Below are positions 43,388-54,400 of a stretch of DNA of 64,000 nt, in pieces. Position numbers and translations under genes: made by a program. Origin of the DNA: Uranotaenia lowii (taxonomy: Eukaryota > Arthropoda > Insecta > Diptera > Culicidae); assembly GCF_029784155.1 (NCBI RefSeq), contig NC_073691.1, positions 89,113,722-89,177,721 on the forward strand, in the 5' to 3' direction. The notes below the pieces were generated by a model. The model had not been told where the DNA came from. It searched no databases and saw only the letters and a program-made list of their open reading frames with translations. Within the stretch, counting starts at the first letter, position 1, and each line of letters begins with the position of its first letter.

Positions 43388-45122
43388 CGGCGCACTGTGG
43401 GGCAGAACCTATGAAAGTTGTGACAAAACCTCATTTTTCATTTCTTGGATAAAAATTTTCATATTTATATTTTTGAAAACGAGATAAGTAACCGAACTCA
43501 AATCTATCAAAGATTTTGAAAAAATCGATTTTTTGAGCAAGTTACTTAGTAGGGGAAGGTAGGGTAAATTTTGTTTAAAAAATGAGGGAATAAAAAGAGA
43601 GATCTTTCTCGCTCTGTAGAAAATAATCTGTTCAAGATAATCGTTAACCAAATACATAATTTTTTGGGAATTTTATCAATTTTTATGCATTTCGAAAATA
43701 TTAAATTTACAAAATATATTGTCCTAGTTATAGCAAAAATAGTTTGACATAAAAAATCACAGATTTTCACTATTTTCAAACATCTTAAAGTATAGTTTTT
43801 CAGCAAAATTCCGCGTCGAGTTACATATTAAAATAAAGAACTAAGTTTCAGCTTTATGGTAAAACAAAAAGTAGTTGCTAATACTTGCTAATAAAGAAGT
43901 TATTAAACTTTTTGTGAAGCATGTTTTTTGTGTTTATCATGAAATTTACATTTTTCTCAGTAACTCGTTCTTGGAGTGAAAGCCTACTGTTTAGTGTGGG
44001 TTCTTTACAAAAAACAATTAGGTTCAATAATACCATTAATTTTTACTTTAATTACTCAACAAATCAATTTCTTTACATAATTGAATTAATTTTATGCGTA
44101 AATATAGGATATTATAGTGGAGCTAATGTGAACATTTCATTTTTTTTTTTCTAAACTAGTCCGAGGCAATATACAACAACGTACATTAAATTGCAAACAG
44201 GTTTATGAATAGCTTTGTTCTTCATCAGTACCCATATTTAGGTATTTTTTTTATTTTTTAAACTTGTTTTTTTTTGCACAAATCGAGATAAACTTTTTGA
44301 AAGGCTCAGTGAGCGGAAAAGTTAGCCATATGCAGTTGCGTTAAAAAAAGAATGAAATCGCGTGCAGCTGCGCACCCACTTCCAACTTTGACTAGCTGTC
44401 ATTTCTCTCTCAGTTGATATTTTTTAATGAAAATTTCACACAATCTTGTTCAACTATCCAACTAACGCTCTACGAGATTTGAAGACTTCATAGTGACGGG
44501 AAACAAAGGTACAGCTATTCCCGTAAAAAATGGAAATTTATGTGTATGTATGGTTATTACGATTAGTTTTTTATTCAATTTCTATCTTTTATTCAAATCC
44601 GAATTTATTTCGAATTTTTAAATATTCCCTGAAAATCGTTAAATCTCTCCAACTTATAAGTTTGTTTAGTTTGAAAAAAGATTTCACCATTTATTCTTAA
44701 GAAATATGAAATTTGATGCGTTTTGGATAAATTAAGACGTAAAGTTGAATGAAGAAACGTGATTTTTAACACAAAACTCAAAGATAAAAATAGTGGGAAC
44801 CACCCGATGAATTATTCTCGCGAATAGTGCGTTAGATTGAGCGTTTTCTAATCTTTTATTTAGAGAATTTTCAAACATGTAATTTTTTTTCGTTTTTGAG
44901 TTATTATAATTAAGATAAAGTGAATTTAACCGACGTATATTATCAATTTTGTGCCTTTCAAAAATGAATTCATTATTTAGCTAGAATATCATCAACCAAA
45001 CGATTAGATAGTTTTTATTATTGTGAACATTTCACCCGAAGACATCAAACCTCTACGAGCTGATTTAAAGAAGTTACGAGGTTTTGTCCAACACAAAGCC
45101 TGTTCTGCCCCACTGTGCGGCG
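43388..45122. repeat. CGGCG target duplication around nested element
   Basis: CGGCG lies at 43388-43392 and 45118-45122. The empty site can be read in the opposite arm near 41955-41970 (complement GCGTGCGGCGGCTC), which carries a single CGGCG. This proves a 5-bp duplication on insertion. Confidence 0.9.
43393..45117. mobile_element. Transib-like non-autonomous element with RSS-like ends
   Basis: Left end: heptamer CACTGTG (43393-43399), 23 bp, then ACAAAACCT (43423-43431). Right end, complement: CACAGTG (45117-45111), 23 bp, then ACAAAACCT (45087-45079). The two ends share CAC-x-GTGGGGCAGAAC and the nonamer-like block and differ in the rest of the spacer. This is the layout of a V(D)J 23-RSS (CACAGTG, 23 bp, ACAAAAACC). 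Transib elements, relatives of RAG1, have such ends and prefer CG-rich 5-bp targets like the CGGCG seen here. The 1,725-bp interior is AT-rich and non-coding, so a RAG1-like transposase would have to act in trans. Confidence 0.8.
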
Positions 45123-46072
45123 GCTCAAACAGCCTTCATTCGATTCCTCGGAAAAAACTCCACAAAATACTTTACTTTTGGTTCATAATTATCTGGTCTC
45201 AACATGCTTTTTTGAGCTATTTCAAAAATGTTGGGCAATTGAGGGTAAAACAGCCATAACTCCTGTTCCTCATCCGTGCGGTGGCTCAAATAGGCTTCGT
45301 TGGATTCCTCAGAAAAAATCACATAGGATTCATTCCATTTGGTTCAATTTTTTCAAGTCCGAACATGCTTTTTTCTTAAATTATTGAAAAATGTAGGGGA
45401 ATTGAGGGTAAAAACAGCCATAACTTCATTTTCCGAAGCGTGCGGTGGCTCAAACAGCCTTTATTGGATTCCTCAGAAAAAATTACACAAGATACGTCCC
45501 AAAAGATTCAAAATTTTCAAGTCCGAACATGCTTTTTCTTAACAATTTGAAAAATTGAGGGGAATTTAGGGTAAAACAGCCTTAACTCCATTTTCCAAAG
45601 CGTGCGGGGGCTCAAACAGCATTCATTCGATTTCTTGGAAAAAAATCACACAAAAAAAACCCATTTGGTTCAAAATTTTCAAGTTCGAATTTGCTTTTTT
45701 CTGAAATAATTGAAAAATATAGGGGAATTGAGGGTAAAAACAGCCATAACTCCATTTTCTGAAGCGTGCGGAGGCCAGAACAGCCTTCATTCGATTCCTC
45801 AGAAAAAATTACACACGATAGGTCTGTTTTCGTTCCAAATTCTCTGGTTCGAATCAGTGTTTTTCTGAAATGTTTACAAAATATAGGGGAATAAGGGGTT
45901 AAAAAGGCACTACATCTCCGTTCGTAAGCTTGTGCGGCGTTTGAAACTATGTCCAATCGATTCTCCGGAAATTTTCACAAAAGGAAAGTATATTTCCATA
46001 GATTTTGGTCATGTAGCACGAAAGATATTGAATTTCTTCGCGGTTTGTACACTTTTTTCCCCATTGTGATTG

Positions 46073-47120
46073 TAGGTTTTTCCAAAAGCGTATGTGATGA
46101 TTTTTCAATTTTGAAGTCTTATTCGCCAACTTTACTTTGGCGCTAGTGTTTCGTCCCTAAAATTTCATGGAAGCCGATAGTACCTGTTTACACATAGGAC
46201 AGTCATGCGAAGACCGGCTTTGTTGACAGTGCAGTGTCTAGAATTCCCTTTCCAAGCCATCATCGTCGGCTAAAAGAGTAGGTAGGGGCTGATCATATTT
46301 ACTCGAGTCGAGCTTTCCCGCCATAAACGAGTAGGAAACTGTTGCTGTCAACGCGTTCGCGAAATTTCTAGATGAGATGCCCGAATTTTTTGTGTTGGTC
46401 GTAAAAGAGGGACTCGCCGCACCCGGAAAAGAGCCGCGAAGTAAATGGACTAAAAAGCAGATTGGATTTAAGTGGTGGCAAATCGTTCTCGTTTCTTTTT
46501 TTATTACCAACCATACAGAAGCTTTGTTGGACCATCATCTTGCAGATAGAATTGCACTTCCACAAGACGAATGAGACCGTTTTGAGCGCTCTTCGGTCGC
46601 CTTTTAGCGATGCTGAAACTTCCTTTTCACTGTCGATAAAGTGCTGCTAGTGACTTTCAACTTTTTCGTTTACATGTATGATTCTCCTGCAGCTAGTGTA
46701 TTTAAAATCAATTTACTCACTTAGAAGTGCCACGGGATTTTTTAAGAATTATGTATGTCAAACAATTATCAATAAAAAAAATTTGAACTGTATACAAAAC
46801 CGTTTCGATGATACATTATGAACGTATTTACAAAAGACAAACTTCTTCACTATTTATTCAATCTGATTTAATGTTATTCGAACCTAGTTAAACATATTTT
46901 AGTATAATTTCAAAGCAACCAAATTCTTGGCCCAAACCCGTATTCCAAAGTTCATTCAAAGAAAATTTTCGGTTGAAGAACCATTTGTTCATATTCCCAC
47001 ACTCGTTATAAAAGCGCTTCCCTCTTTTTCTCTTGTGTAGAGTGGGATGGATTTCGAGGTTGAATGGTCGTTTTTTGGCTTGTGTAGTACAAGAGATCAA
47101 TGGAGTTTTTTTTATGGGGA
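46073..47120. other. Mixed DNA, no gene confirmed
   Basis: The first 80 bp may be LINE sequence displaced by the foldback insertion. The block 46235-46650 is GC-richer and open on both strands (plus-strand MPEFFVLVVKEGLAAPGKEP), without a recognised domain. The remainder to 47120 is AT-rich and ends in a T run followed by ATGGGGA next to the LTR-like repeat. Confidence 0.4.
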
Positions 47121-47389
47121 TGTTTTGCACCGATGAGAGTAAACTTCCTCGGCTCTATGCTCAGAAAGCGTATAATTTATGGGTTTGACATTTGAACTTT
47201 CTTTTGGGAATTCTTTGGGAATGAAAAAGAAAACACCTTCCTGGTACACCACTACTTAACTCTGATTGTGATGTGTTCGAAGAAATGTGTGGGTCATTCG
47301 TAGTCATTTATTTCTTTCGAAAAAGAGAAATGATGCTGCTTATTGACATTTAACACTCCTTAACAGTTTCCAAGGCATAAGTTTGGTCA
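47121..47389 (+). repeat. LTR-like direct repeat, left copy
   Basis: 269 bp, TG...CA ends, and identical to 49188-49456 in all stretches I compared. The identity implies recent origin or conversion. Confidence 0.8.
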
Positions 47390-49187
47390 GGTATCAGGTA
47401 TCAGAAAAGGGGTAGGCTTAATAGCGGCACGTTATCCAAACAAACGGGAAAATTGTGCCTAGCCTTTTTTTACAGATTTCATCATATACCTGAGAAACCT
47501 GAAAACCATAAAAGTATTAGAAAATAAGTAAATATTTAGGGCATAAAGTCGATCCACGTAGGGATTTTGAAGCATTGAAGCTTATAACCACATTGGGTGA
47601 AAAACGGCAGATTGTTATTTTAGTTTAAATTCTTAGAATTAGATACACTTATAACAGGATAGGCAAGAGCTCATAAAAGCTTTCTAGCAAATGAAAAACA
47701 GGCATATATGAGCTAAAATGAATCATACATTATTGATTCACAACTACAAAATTCAGGAGATTTGAGTTTACAATGATCTGAAAATGTTCTAACCAGGATG
47801 CTACAATGAGGGCAAATAAACGATTTTATAAAGGCGAAGTTGGCATTAAGCCTATCCACAAAGGGGTTTTTAAGCAATAAAGCTTTTTTTTTTAATCATA
47901 GTATTGGAAATAATTACTTTTTTTTAAAACTTACTTAGTTAAATTCTGACATACATTAAAAAAAAATGTAGTCGGGCAAAAAAAAGGACATGTACACACT
48001 AAGTGGAAGGTAAATATAGGTACAATAGTACCTCTGAATCATAGCTTAACCATACAGGAGATTCAAAGCTCAAAGTCTTGTTTTTATATATTTTTATTTA
48101 ACTGACCAGTTAGCGCTCTGGTTAGACGACTACAATGATTTTCTGTTATGTCAAATTTGAAACAAGCGATATTAACACTGCACAAAGCTGTAGCAGTGGA
48201 TTCCACAACCAGGATTGACGTATGATACGAAATATCAGAGTACGATATTAGAGTAGCTTTGACTCTTTTTAACACTATAACCATTCTAAAACTAAGGGAA
48301 CATGTGTCAATACAAGAGAAGTGACATAGATTAGGTGAAACAGATATGACTGTCGACATGCGATACAAGTTTTGATCAAAAACTTGATTGATTAGGGAAT
48401 TTTGAAACCTTTTGTTAACCTAAAAAAATAATATTTTTTCTTGAAATTTTTTCCATGGAAACGATATTTGTACGGCTTGAATGATTGAATAACCATGACG
48501 CAATTTTAAAAATTAAATATCTTTTTATGAAAGGACATTGAACTCCAAAAAATTCTGTTACTAATCCAAAGATAGAAGGATGTCCATTATATGGAAAATA
48601 TACTAATTTTGCGCTTGATTTAACAGATAACACTGATGTAATTGAGATCATATTCTTCTATGATTTCAAATCGGTTAATATTAACAGATAGACAAAAACA
48701 ATGAGACCGTAAACGATGCGTTTGCGATTCACATTTGAACACTTGTGAAGAGAATTTATTAAACGGAGTTACCAGGAGAGCAAAAAGATTAGTTTAATGA
48801 AAAATCATATTCCAAATTGGCAAAACAAAAAAAATATGGAAGAATACAGCTTGTGCAAATGCATGTACTACATATGCACTATTGGCATACCCTTCTCGAG
48901 AGAAAATACGTACAAAAGTTCAAAAATACAAGCAAGAATTTAAAACTGATTCAGATTCAAAACATTTTCTTCCAATGTTTTGAACTTGAAAAACTTCTGA
49001 ACTCTGCATGCAATAATTGACCTTGACCTATTTTCTCCCCCGCCCAGATACAGCCTCATTGATTTCCAATAGACAGAAATATGAGATAAACGTATCTGGG
49101 AAGTACTGGATAAGTCGCCTCGTACGACATGGACCAGTATCCCAGTGGCAGTATTCTTTAGGCCGCTGCCACACAGCCAAGGGGGGA

Positions 49188-49456
49188 TGTTTTGCACCGA
49201 TGAGAGTAAACTTCCTCGGCTCTATGCTCAGAAAGCGTATAATTTATGGGTTTGACATTTGAACTTTCTTTTGGGAATTCTTTGGGAATGAAAAAGAAAA
49301 CACCTTCCTGGTACACCACTACTTAACTCTGATTGTGATGTGTTCGAAGAAATGTGTGGGTCATTCGTAGTCATTTATTTCTTTCGAAAAAGAGAAATGA
49401 TGCTGCTTATTGACATTTAACACTCCTTAACAGTTTCCAAGGCATAAGTTTGGTCA
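49188..49456 (+). repeat. LTR-like direct repeat, right copy
   Basis: Second copy of the 269-bp repeat, preceded by the purine tract AAGGGGGGA (49179-49187). Confidence 0.8.
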
Positions 49457-50039
49457 ACAGCTAGCTTGAATCTTTGAATTAATTTTTTTTTTTTTTAAAG
49501 GCTGTCTTCATTATGGCGTTTAGAGATCAGAATGCTATTGAATAAGTTTTATCGAATACCTATGTTGAATTTTTGATATATTTTTTGGTAATATGTATGA
49601 TTTTATCATGAACGAAATGTCAGAATGTCATGTAGGTACATATTTAGGGGATTTATGAAAAGGGTAAAAGTATTTGGCTGACAAATGGTGGATAATGTGC
49701 AACACAAGGCCCGATAGTATCACCTCTTATTCACAACTCCTATCTCAAACTTCACGGGGTGCCGGCTGGGATGCGAGTAACCTAGGCGGAGATCGGGTAC
49801 CCAACTCCGGTGGATGCTTTTGTCGCATGCAGACTGAGAGCGTGGCCGCACGCGTCTGTTCTCCAGGTCTAGGGCGGCTCAAACAGCGTCTGTCTTGCAG
49901 CGAGTGGCTGAATTTATGAAATGCGGCTCCCGCCAGCTAAGTCCAAGATGGCAGCCCTATCGCAGGGTAGGGACCTTAGGCTAACAACCTGCTGCTCCCG
50001 ATTTATGAAATTATTACGGAAACTGGGACAAGAAATAAC

Positions 50040-50534
50040 CGAATTGGAACTTTGGCGACGACTTTTAGCATGAAAACACGAAAACGAATTGGAAGAAGGC
50101 GAGCTGGCTCAACGTGCTACAGAAACTAGCCGCCTCAAGCTTGCAATTCTGGGACTGAGCGAAGTCCGTTGGCCTAACACTGGAGAACACAAGACACAGT
50201 CCGGGCAAGTCGTGCTTTACTCTGGTATACGAGGAGAACATGCTACTCGGGAACAAGGAGTTGGTTTCCTGTTATGCCCGCAGGCCTTCGCGGCCCTCAT
50301 AAGCAACTCATAGCAATGGTCCAGTGCTATACTTCAACTGACATTGCCGCTTTGCAGGAGAAAGGGCAGTTTAACAGTCAACTGAACAACCTGGTTGAGA
50401 AAATTCTGAAGGGTGACATTCCACTTAGGTGACTTCAACGCAAAGATTGGCTGCAACAATCAGGACCTTGAGCGCATCATGATTCATGGGGCGTCATGCA
50501 AGGGATTGAAATCAATAGATTCTTTACATTTGAA
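50040..50534 (+). pseudogene. RTE endonuclease N-terminal remnant
   Basis: The open frame at 50089-50313 reads LKLAILGLSEVRWPNTGEHK, SGQVVLYSGIRGEHATREQG and VGFLLCPQAFAALI, the APE-type endonuclease of RTE elements with the catalytic E in GLSEVRW. After a stop and shifts, MVQCYTSTDIAALQEKGQFN, LNNLVEKILKGDI and a GDFNAKIGCNNQDL-like segment (catalytic DFN) follow. It is broken at 50535 by the LTR element, and the C-terminal endonuclease motifs (SDH) are not found on the far side. The enzyme nicks target DNA to prime reverse transcription. This copy is dead. Confidence 0.75.
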
Positions 50535-50539
50535 GTGGT

Positions 50540-50713
50540 TGTGGCATCCTACAATTAGAGTATTATTTACACCAACTAAATTAGGTTGAGCTAAGCGTGA
50601 ACGCATGAGAAACACTACAAAGGGTGAGAGCGATTTGACTACTTGGTAACTAGCCAAGCTACTCGGGGCTGTCTGGATTGGACCACTTCGCGGACAAGTC
50701 GGAGATTTTCACA
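50540..50713 (+). repeat. 5' LTR (174 bp)
   Basis: TGTGGCATCC ... TTTTCACA. It differs from the 3' LTR at about two positions, so the insertion is recent relative to the RTE it disrupts. Confidence 0.85.
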
Positions 50714-50714
50714 T

Positions 50715-50732
50715 TGGCGATTTTCTGCCAGG
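50715..50732 (+). promoter_or_regulatory. Probable tRNA primer binding site
   Basis: TGGCGATTTTCTGCCAGG begins 2 bp after the 5' LTR. TGG matches the CCA 3' end of a tRNA, and the spacing is normal. The tRNA species was not determined. Confidence 0.6.
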
Positions 50733-51489
50733 TTGAGTGGTGATAAAAATTAGTGTCAAGCAGTAGTTTTATTCATTCAGAGAAAAACGAACATGAAAAG
50801 AAACAGAAACATGGACACATATTTGGAGCTTCGGAGGAATCGGCAAAGAGGTATCCAGGGACAGTTACGAAGTCATTTAGACTGGTACCGAATCGTATAT
50901 TCCGGGAGGCATCGGTAAGAGAAGGAAGATGGAGGTATCTTCGACATCATTATTTGGTTACTGCTGCCATCTTCGGTGTTTGGTACACTGTTAATTAAAT
51001 AACACTGTTCGCGTGTTGTTTGTAATTCACGCTAACAAAATTGATTTCATATTCAGCGTGAATAATAACTGAAAAAACACACCAACACATTATCGAATAT
51101 TTTTGAAATTGGGTTTTATTATAAAACTTATTTTGAAATAAAAATTAAGAATAAAAATAATAAAATAGAAATTTAAGGAAAATATAATAAAACAAAAATA
51201 AATATGTAACAAAAATAAAGTAAAATAAAAATAAACATTAAAAAAAATTCAATCTAATAAAATTAAAATTACAACGAGATTCAATTCAAAATAAGTTAAA
51301 TTAAATTAAATTAAAATTAATTAAATAAACATCAAAAACATTTAAACTAAACTACAATTAAAATTAAATTGAATGAAAATTAAATTAAATTAAAATCAAA
51401 TTGAAATTAAATTAAAACTAAATAAATATTAAATTAAATTTAAATCAAATTAAAATTAAATTAAAATAAAATCAAAATTTAATTTTAAT

Positions 51490-54400
51490 CAAATTAAAAT
51501 TAAATTAAAATTAAATTAAAATTAAATTAAAATTAAATTAAAATTAAATTAAAATTAAATTAAAATTAAATTAAAATTAAATTAAAATTAAATTAAAATT
51601 AAATTAAAATTAAATTAAAATTAAATTAAAATTAAATTAAAATTAAATTAAAATTAAATTAAAATTAAATTAAAATTAAATTAAAATTAAATTAAAATTA
51701 AATTAAAATTAAATTAAAATTAAATTAAAATTAAATTAAAATTAAATTAAAATTAAATTAAAATTAAATTAAAATTAAATTAAAATTAAATTAAAATTAA
51801 ATTAAAATTAAATTAAAATTAAATTAAAATTAAATTAAAATTAAATTAAAATTAAATTAAAATTAAATTAAAATTAAATTAAAATTAAATTAAAATTAAA
51901 TTAAAATTAAATTAAAATTAAATTAAAATTAAATTAAAATTAAATTAAAATTAAATTAAAATTAAATTAAAATTAAATTAAAATTAAATTAAAATTAAAT
52001 TAAAATTAAATTAAAATTAAATTAAAATTAAATTAAAATTAAATTAAAATTAAATTAAAATTAAATTAAAATTAAATTAAAATTAAATTAAAATTAAATT
52101 AAAATTAAATTAAAATTAAATTAAAATTAAATTAAAATTAAATTAAAATTAAATTAAAATTAAATTAAAATTAAATTAAAATTAAATTAAAATTAAATTA
52201 AAATTAAATTAAAATTAAATTAAAATTAAATTAAAATTAAATTAAAATTAAATTAAAATTAAATTAAAATTAAATTAAAATTAAATTAAAATTAAATTAA
52301 AATTAAATTAAAATTAAATTAAAATTAAATTAAAATTAAATTAAAATTAAATTAAAATTAAATTAAAATTAAATTAAAATTAAATTAAAATTAAATTAAA
52401 ATTAAATTAAAATTAAATTAAAATTAAATTAAAATTAAATTAAAATTAAATTAAAATTAAATTAAAATTAAATTAAAATTAAATTAAAATTAAATTAAAA
52501 TTAAATTAAAATTAAATTAAAATTAAATTAAAATTAAATTAAAATTAAATTAAAATTAAATTAAAATTAAATTAAAATTAAATTAAAATTAAATTAAAAT
52601 TAAATTAAAATTAAATTAAAATTAAATTAAAATTAAATTAAAATTAAATTAAAATTAAATTAAAATTAAATTAAAATTAAATTAAAATTAAATTAAAATT
52701 AAATTAAAATTAAATTAAAATTAAATTAAAATTAAATTAAAATTAAATTAAAATTAAATTAAAATTAAATTAAAATTAAATTAAAATTAAATTAAAATTA
52801 AATTAAAATTAAATTAAAATTAAATTAAAATTAAATTAAAATTAAATTAAAATTAAATTAAAATTAAATTAAAATTAAATTAAAATTAAATTAAAATTAA
52901 ATTAAAATTAAATTAAAATTAAATTAAAATTAAATTAAAATTAAATTAAAATTAAATTAAAATTAAATTAAAATTAAATTAAAATTAAATTAAAATTAAA
53001 TTAAAATTAAATTAAAATTAAATTAAAATTAAATTAAAATTAAATTAAAATTAAATTAAAATTAAATTAAAATTAAATTAAAATTAAATTAAAATTAAAT
53101 TAAAATTAAATTAAAATTAAATTAAAATTAAATTAAAATTAAATTAAAATTAAATTAAAATTAAATTAAAATTAAATTAAAATTAAATTAAAATTAAATT
53201 AAAATTAAATTAAAATTAAATTAAAATTAAATTAAAATTAAATTAAAATTAAATTAAAATTAAATTAAAATTAAATTAAAATTAAATTAAAATTAAATTA
53301 AAATTAAATTAAAATTAAATTAAAATTAAATTAAAATTAAATTAAAATTAAATTAAAATTAAATTAAAATTAAATTAAAATTAAATTAAAATTAAATTAA
53401 AATTAAATTAAAATTAAATTAAAATTAAATTAAAATTAAATTAAAATTAAATTAAAATTAAATTAAAATTAAATTAAAATTAAATTAAAATTAAATTAAA
53501 ATTAAATTAAAATTAAATTAAAATTAAATTAAAATTAAATTAAAATTAAATTAAAATTAAATTAAAATTAAATTAAAATTAAATTAAAATTAAATTAAAA
53601 TTAAATTAAAATTAAATTAAAATTAAATTAAAATTAAATTAAAATTAAATTAAAATTAAATTAAAATTAAATTAAAATTAAATTAAAATTAAATTAAAAT
53701 TAAATTAAAATTAAATTAAAATTAAATTAAAATTAAATTAAAATTAAATTAAAATTAAATTAAAATTAAATTAAAATTAAATTAAAATTAAATTAAAATT
53801 AAATTAAAATTAAATTAAAATTAAATTAAAATTAAATTAAAATTAAATTAAAATTAAATTAAAATTAAATTAAAATTAAATTAAAATTAAATTAAAATTA
53901 AATTAAAATTAAATTAAAATTAAATTAAAATTAAATTAAAATTAAATTAAAATTAAATTAAAATTAAATTAAAATTAAATTAAAATTAAATTAAAATTAA
54001 ATTAAAATTAAATTAAAATTAAATTAAAATTAAATTAAAATTAAATTAAAATTAAATTAAAATTAAATTAAAATTAAATTAAAATTAAATTAAAATTAAA
54101 TTAAAATTAAATTAAAATTAAATTAAAATTAAATTAAAATTAAATTAAAATTAAATTAAAATTAAATTAAAATTAAATTAAAATTAAATTAAAATTAAAT
54201 TAAAATTAAATTAAAATTAAATTAAAATTAAATTAAAATTAAATTAAAATTAAATTAAAATTAAATTAAAATTAAATTAAAATTAAATTAAAATTAAATT
54301 AAAATTAAATTAAAATTAAATTAAAATTAAATTAAAATTAAATTAAAATTAAATTAAAATTAAATTAAAATTAAATTAAAATTAAATTAAAATTAAATTA

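Larger units (their letters stand above)
41012..46068. mobile_element. Giant foldback transposon, 1.66-kb arms of tandem repeats
   Basis: Both ends are CACAATGGGGAAAAAAGTG followed by TACAAACCGCG. The left arm runs from 41012 to about 42670 (1,659 bp). The right arm runs from about 42681 to 46068 and is 1,658 bp after removing the nested 1,725-bp element and its 5-bp duplication, so the arms match in length to about 1 bp. The loop is about 10 bp (42671-42680). Each arm is a tandem array: the word AGGAATC or a variant recurs at 41281, 41445, 41607, 41771, 41932, 42093, 42257, 42421 and 42583, a period of 161-164 bp. No transposase is encoded. The open frames seen are by-products of the repeat. 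The CACAATG terminus is the classic start of Transib elements; the superfamily call is inference. Confidence 0.85.
41008..46072. repeat. ATTG target duplication around the foldback element
   Basis: ATTG lies at 41008-41011 and 46069-46072, immediately outside the CACAATG termini of the palindromic element. Confidence 0.7.
47121..49456 (+). mobile_element. LTR-like direct-repeat element, non-autonomous (TRIM-like)
   Basis: Two apparently identical 269-bp direct repeats (47121-47389 and 49188-49456) begin TGTTTTGCACC and end TTTGGTCA. A purine tract, AAGGGGGGA, sits immediately before the second one, exactly as a 3' LTR polypurine tract would. The 1.8-kb interior has no gag or pol and contains repeated AAAGCTT/GGCATAAAG-type words. 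Against a simple LTR reading, no 5-bp duplication flanks the pair (GGGGA on the left, ACAGC on the right) and no clear primer-binding TGG follows the first repeat. The left repeat is preceded by GGGGA like the right one, so recombination between elements is possible. Confidence 0.6.

Noticed and set aside
43409..43806. Minus-strand frames inside the RSS-ended element as a transposase remnant
   Set aside because: Short, phenylalanine/isoleucine-rich AT-driven peptides without RAG1/Transib motifs.
41124..46129. Many 60-130-codon open frames on both strands of the foldback arms
   Set aside because: They repeat with the 163-bp unit, appear in mirrored form in both arms and have no recognisable domain, so they are repeat by-products.
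46238..46650. Open frames on both strands in a GC-richer block beside the foldback
   Set aside because: No domain recognised, and frames on both strands cover the same bases. May be displaced LINE sequence.
50753..50998. 81-codon frame just inside the LTR element as a possible gag
   Set aside because: No Gag motif or knuckle, and no continuing frame before the satellite. Not supported as a gene.
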